64,000 nucleotides of DNA. It comes from Angiostrongylus vasorum (Eukaryota; Nematoda; Chromadorea; Rhabditida; Metastrongylidae). This document shows positions 61,801-64,000 of the stretch, in pieces. Position 1 is the stretch's first letter, and each line of letters starts with the position of its first letter. The position numbers and the translations under genes were made by a program. A model generated the notes under the pieces. The model was not told the DNA's origin and made no database searches. It was given only the letters and a program-made list of their open reading frames with translations. The stretch lies in the NCBI GenBank assembly GCA_018806985.1, contig JADANN010000420.1, forward strand, positions 1,488,001 to 1,552,000, given 5' to 3'.

Positions 61801-64000
61801 TTGACCGTGGACTCCAAGGAAACACAATAGTTAGACCAGCAAAACTCGGAGAAATGGAAGTTATGCTGGGGTACACACAAAAAGGGACGGGCCGTCCAAT
61901 CCAAGTGTAAGTAGAAACACATGAAAATTAACCTTGGCGGAAAGCACGACTCTACGCTACAGAAGAAAGAACGCTTCCATGGATCATAGAACATTTTTAG
62001 ATTTTGTTTAGCTGTCTTTATCCCAAAATGGCCTGTAATGTTGGTAAAAATAGACAAACTCTAAACGGATCCAAATTAAGCAGATATTGCAGACTATGTG
62101 GACTTTCCGCAGTCTAAATATTGATTTCAAATATGCGTAGAAAAAGATCCTATCCGTAAAAGATGGTCTGCTATGGCATCCGTCCTTCCACGTCGAAGAG
62201 AAAGAGCAGAGGCCCTTTCTTTAATCTTTTTCTTCTATCTTCACATTATCTTTATCTTCAGTCTTCTTTATCTCTACTGTCTAGCTTCATTGGCAGCTTA
62301 GTACGGAATTCCCTCAGCGTTTCATTCTGAATGTATGATAGTGGTAAGACGACTACATAGAATATATGATGCCTAAGAGCTATGGTGCATATCAGGAATA
62401 TTCAAAGATGCAAACTTTCGTCTTTATTAGCAAAATCTCATTCAATTTTTCACTAATGAATCTATCCATCCCCAATCATATTTCCTAATTCTGACATAGA
62501 AACCAGACCCTTTACTTGCTTCTCACTACTGAACCTAACCAGTACTACTTGAACATGATTGATCTGCACCAGAAATGAATGATTTGTACCTTTCTTGCGA
62601 AAGATGTAATAGACTTTGCTTCTCGCTGGATTGTATCGACGTCTACCTCACTAAGGTGCGGATAGGGATATTGCAATTCTGAAACTTCAGTTTTAAACTC
62701 ACTAACCTAGTAAACAAATACAATTATCAAAAAAAGAATCCATGCAACAGATTCAAGTAACAAACTAATTATTCGCTCACAAATACTTATTTGTTGTAAT
62801 CTAAACGGTCAGCACAACTACTGGAACAGTTACTTACTTGGATACTTGGATGGCCCGTCCTCACTGGTTGTGCGGGCTCCAGCATAATCTCCATTTTTTC
62901 GGAGTTCTGCTGGTTTAGCTATTGTGGTTCCCTTGAGTCTTGAGGTCAGCCAGGCGAAAGTTTGTCCCAGGTCGTCACCACTACAGGCAATCACCGCCCT
63001 CGTGGATCAGAAGGAAATTTGCCACCATGCGACTAGTTTGGTACCGGGACGGTGACGGAGGAAACGCCAGACTCCTTCTCAGCTTGGGAGACCTTGCCAA
63101 GGAGATGAATCCACCACTGTACACCGCAGGCCGACACCCAGGAACACCTCCCAGCTACGATTAGGCGTAAACCGTCAGGAGGAATTACTGGAATACTTGA
63201 ACTATCTTGCAATGATAGTTTACATGTAAGTATATCTAGATTATCCATACATACAGCTTCATTATCTCGGTGAACATAAAAAGTAACACAATGCAAAAGA
63301 TTAGTTAAGGAATACGATTAACCTGACTCTAACGCATAGAAGACGTAACTCACTTGAATTTTGTTCATTAGGTGACGAACCGAAAAACATGTTGACGCCC
63401 AGATCGTTATTGCCAATCTGAGTTGGTGTCAGCGAACTTCCATTGTTCGTGCTCAAAGGTATTGAATGATGGATACCAGCATCTCTTCGAATGGATTCCT
63501 CGATGGCACTCACGCGACTTGCCATTTCTTCAAGTTGATTGTCAAGCCGATTGAATCTAGCACCACACTCGCTTCGAAGCTTCTTCATCGTTCTTAATAA
63601 CTCCATGAAGAAGAAATGCGGCACTTCAACATTAGGACCTGTAAAGTGATGAATCTTTAGCAATGAGATGCCTGAAAGAAATTCGAGGTATTCACCGGTA
63701 TGTCTTCGGTCGAATGCCTACATACATAAACCATAAACTAGTAATTATTTCTCTCGTCTACTGGTCTCATCATCTATGCATAATGATTTTTTACATTAAT
63801 ACCTTCGTTATAGTTGTTGTTGTCCGGTTCGGATGAAGTTGAGGGTGCCACGTCGTCATGGTTCGTCACGATACCAGCAACAACTACGTCTGATATCTTA
63901 AGCGCTCCTTCACCATTTTCACAGGTTTCGACGCCTGGTTCGTGCTTCATCTCACTGGTCCCTAACAGCGACTCGTCTATCGTAGGACCGCACCCACTCC
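46850..64000 (-). CDS. TTBK/CK1-like pseudokinase with coiled-coil and K/R/E-rich N-terminus (5' end outside window)
   Basis: Exons in transcript order: 64000(edge)-63803, 63638-63354, 62678-62590, 61430-61359, 58192-58095, 57731-57673, 53197-52848, 52778-52650, 52545-52468, 52402-52331, 52277-52248, 52032-51893, 51748-51631, 51020-50913, 50436-50280, 49888-49791, 48219-48173, 48020-47783, 47047-46850 (TAA). Frame stays open across all exons: 853 residues, numbered from the first full codon in the window. About 80-115 is a coiled coil; about 265-383 is K/R/E-rich. The kinase-like fold spans about 415-770: VGKIFLNRWMIL start, degenerate glycine loop, YAQLA (456-460) where VAIK should be, SLHDLW hinge region, FRNIEMSYF (584-592) aligned to HRDIKPSNF, LFLENA (601-606) where LLDFG is expected, IGTHHLCP activation segment, LTWRGLHK aligned to LPWR. 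A basic helical tail follows. The three catalytic residues are lost, so a scaffold or regulatory role is inferred. The 58-57.6 kb exons and the TTAAG acceptors at 50437, 48021 and 47048 are least certain. Confidence 0.75.
47335..47590 (-). repeat. SINE-A copy in a pseudokinase-gene intron
   Basis: Antisense: CTCTCGGCGTTGATCAATCC tail, core TTCTGGTACCAATTTGCAGA (diverged palindrome), B-box-like GGGATCGATTC, and decayed head. Confidence 0.7.
48335..48420 (-). repeat. SINE-C-related fragment
   Basis: AAGATGCTGAGAAATGAGCA and AAACTCGGGAC match the antisense end of the SINE-C hairpin arm. Nothing more is recognisable. Confidence 0.4.
49184..49474 (-). repeat. SINE-B-like copy, diverged
   Basis: Antisense tail CTACTATGTGGATTCCAGCA and GAATGTCGTAGAGTGCTGG, with a tRNA-like head at the high end (TAGTGCAGTGACTGGTAATG). 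The core is mostly lost. Confidence 0.55.
51055..51215 (-). repeat. PLE-1-like terminal remnant in a pseudokinase-gene intron
   Basis: TTTCTATTAACCTCGGCAAC, GCAAACACGAGGCTG, GCTGACGTTTCTGCG and CGCCTTCTTAAGAGCCTGC match the PLE-1 terminus in antisense. The core has CTTAAGA in place of CTGARGA. Confidence 0.6.
53740..53945. repeat. SINE-C-related hairpin in a pseudokinase-gene intron
   Basis: The antisense arm CAACCACAAGGATGCTAAGA...CGTCGAATCCACGACTACC faces the sense arm GAGGGTAATCGCGGGTTTGA...GCTCACATCTCAGCATCC around a short loop. Confidence 0.55.
54408..54757 (-). repeat. SINE-B copy in a pseudokinase-gene intron
   Basis: Antisense: tail with GTGCGGATCCCAGCACTTCT, core AACTTGTCCGGAAGAAAATC (diverged), B-box-like GTTCAATCTCGC, and head with CAGCATGGTGATACTGG. 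Confidence 0.65.
55205..55515. mobile_element. Fold-back pair of PLE-2 termini in a pseudokinase-gene intron
   Basis: The left arm reads TGAATTTACATGAGGTTGAT, then CGCTAATGTTTCGTCGTC and CATCGCAGCCGATGATCC. The right arm ends TCTATCAACCTCGTGTAAGC. Complementary blocks such as TTGTTCGCCTTCTCGATGTG and GACGCCACGTCGAGAACACG lie between them. Confidence 0.6.
56270..56552 (+). repeat. SINE-A copy in a pseudokinase-gene intron
   Basis: AGTGTGGCGCAGTGGTCGG head, GGGATCGATCCCC B box, core AAATTGGTACCAGACTTGTC, tail ending GATTGATCAACGCCGACAAC. It lies in the large intron between exons at 57.67 and 53.20 kb. Confidence 0.8.
56911..57172 (+). repeat. SINE-A copy in a pseudokinase-gene intron
   Basis: GTGTAGCGCAGTGATCGGAG head, GGGATCGATTCCC B box, diverged core (GACTGGTAGCAGACCTGTT), and tail ending GATTGATCAACGCCGAGAGC. 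It follows another SINE-A by about 360 bp in the same orientation. Confidence 0.75.
57780..58082 (-). repeat. SINE-B-like copy, diverged
   Basis: Antisense tail CTACTGTGCGGATCCAAAGA and GAATGTCGTAGAATGCCGAT, with a head-like GGCGCAGTGGATAGTGATG at the high end. It lies in the intron between pseudokinase exons at 58.1 and 57.7 kb. Confidence 0.55.
58834..58990 (+). repeat. SINE-C copy in a pseudokinase-gene intron
   Basis: GGTGTGATGGTGAACGTGTT, AGCCCCGGAAAGGGGTAGTA and GCGGTCCGCACTTTTGCAAA, then ATATCTCAGTATCGCTATG, in the family order. Confidence 0.6.
60266..60721 (-). CDS. HTH domain ORF resembling a Tc1/mariner-type transposase N-terminus, 151 aa
   Basis: An uninterrupted ORF with two helix-turn-helix-like parts: residues about 38-90 (NESERVHLLQLVANRSHEEA, then SSVTRLIAKFKETGSI) and about 100-148 (the linker RPRCGRPKRSTD, then KSLRQMANETGMSRSSIHRI). 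This is the DNA-binding arrangement of Tc1/mariner transposases and related DUF4817-type proteins. No DDE catalytic domain follows; the ORF stops right after the second HTH. It lies inside a pseudokinase-gene intron on the same strand and next to the hairpin at 60751-61050. It could be a truncated transposase, the 5' exon of a spliced one, or a retained DNA-binding protein. Start codon choice is uncertain. Confidence 0.6.
   Translation of the reverse strand: MWLKMLIRTLHPTANDLDDAARWAACRQAINDYCRRSGKHLNESERVHLLQLVANRSHEEAAAEFNRLHPNREPIRQSSVTRLIAKFKETGSIMDRPRCGRPKRSTDSVNTAAIVAKFCENPEKSLRQMANETGMSRSSIHRILRAYRKKL
60751..61050. repeat. SINE-C-related hairpin with arms of about 85 bp
   Basis: The arm 60751-60835 (GATGCTGAGATATTTGCAAA, GATCGAACCACGATTACCC, GGGCTCGCATATTACA) is the inverted complement of 60917-61003. 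The sense arm runs into the SINE-C tail (CTTGCCGTGGAAAATTTTAG, GGCAGAAAATAAG). Part of the spacer is also tRNA-like. Confidence 0.7.
61530..61917 (+). repeat. Repeat R copy in a pseudokinase-gene intron
   Basis: CATCCCAACGGTTTACCGCC to CGGGCCGTCCAATCCAAGTG. More diverged than the others (hairpin AATACCAGAATCGATCACCA). Confidence 0.7.
62836..63180 (-). repeat. Repeat R copy in a pseudokinase-gene intron, internally deleted
   Basis: Antisense copy from TTGGATACTTGGATGGCCCG to CGATTAGGCGTAAACCGTCA. About 40 bp near GGTACCGGGACGGTGACGG is missing compared with the other copies. Confidence 0.7.

Noticed and set aside
46850..64000. First idea that the minus-strand gene is a polycystin or TMC-type channel
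   Set aside because: No clear series of transmembrane segments. Once the exons were phased, the order SLHDLW, FRNIEMSYF, LTWRG matched a TTBK/CK1 fold.

Overview
This window looks like genomic DNA of a parasitic nematode, most probably a strongylid of the hookworm type (Necator/Ancylostoma-like). The reasons are multi-exon genes with GT...TTTCAG introns, a patched-related (PTR) gene of the family expanded in nematodes, a TTBK/CK1-type kinase-like gene of the class expanded in nematodes, and a damaged RTE-clade LINE resembling the elements I know from hookworms. There is no operon, CRISPR array, plasmid or prokaryotic signal. No species assignment is possible without a search.

Layout. 1-33.3 kb is repeat-rich and contains no protein gene I can defend. 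It holds tRNA-derived SINEs, solo and fold-back termini of Penelope-like elements (PLEs), one decayed RTE LINE (about 7.06-9.84 kb), a CA microsatellite, and two weak exon-like clusters near 12.1-13.8 kb and 15.4-15.9 kb. 33.3-44.6 kb (+) is a complete patched-related gene that I rebuilt as 21 phase-consistent exons encoding 917 residues. Many of its introns carry a repeat insertion, including a PLE copy with a GIY-YIG endonuclease remnant. 44.6-46.85 kb is the gap between two convergent genes, with a long TA tract. 46.85-64 kb (-) is the 3' part of a second large gene, rebuilt as 19 phase-consistent exons giving 853 visible residues, with its 5' end beyond the window. It encodes a coiled-coil and Lys/Arg/Glu-rich N-terminus followed by a TTBK/CK1-like kinase fold in which the VAIK lysine, the HRD aspartate and the DFG motif are all replaced: a pseudokinase.

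Repeats form a structured community. Two tRNA-derived SINE families (here SINE-A and SINE-B) have different tRNA-like heads and tails but share a central core of about 55-60 bp around a palindrome CCAGACTTGTCTGG. A third tRNA-like family (SINE-C) often occurs as hairpins or head-to-tail copies. A fourth non-tRNA family (repeat R, about 380 bp) has a conserved internal hairpin. Two PLE terminal families carry a motif that folds as a minimal hammerhead ribozyme, with covarying stems between families. The 3' end of SINE-A shares a short sequence with the 3' end of one PLE family, hinting at a SINE/PLE partnership. An intact 151-codon helix-turn-helix ORF resembling a Tc1/mariner transposase N-terminus sits in an intron of the pseudokinase gene.

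All gene models were assembled by eye from splice consensus and reading-frame continuity. Family assignments rest on motif recognition, not on database searches.
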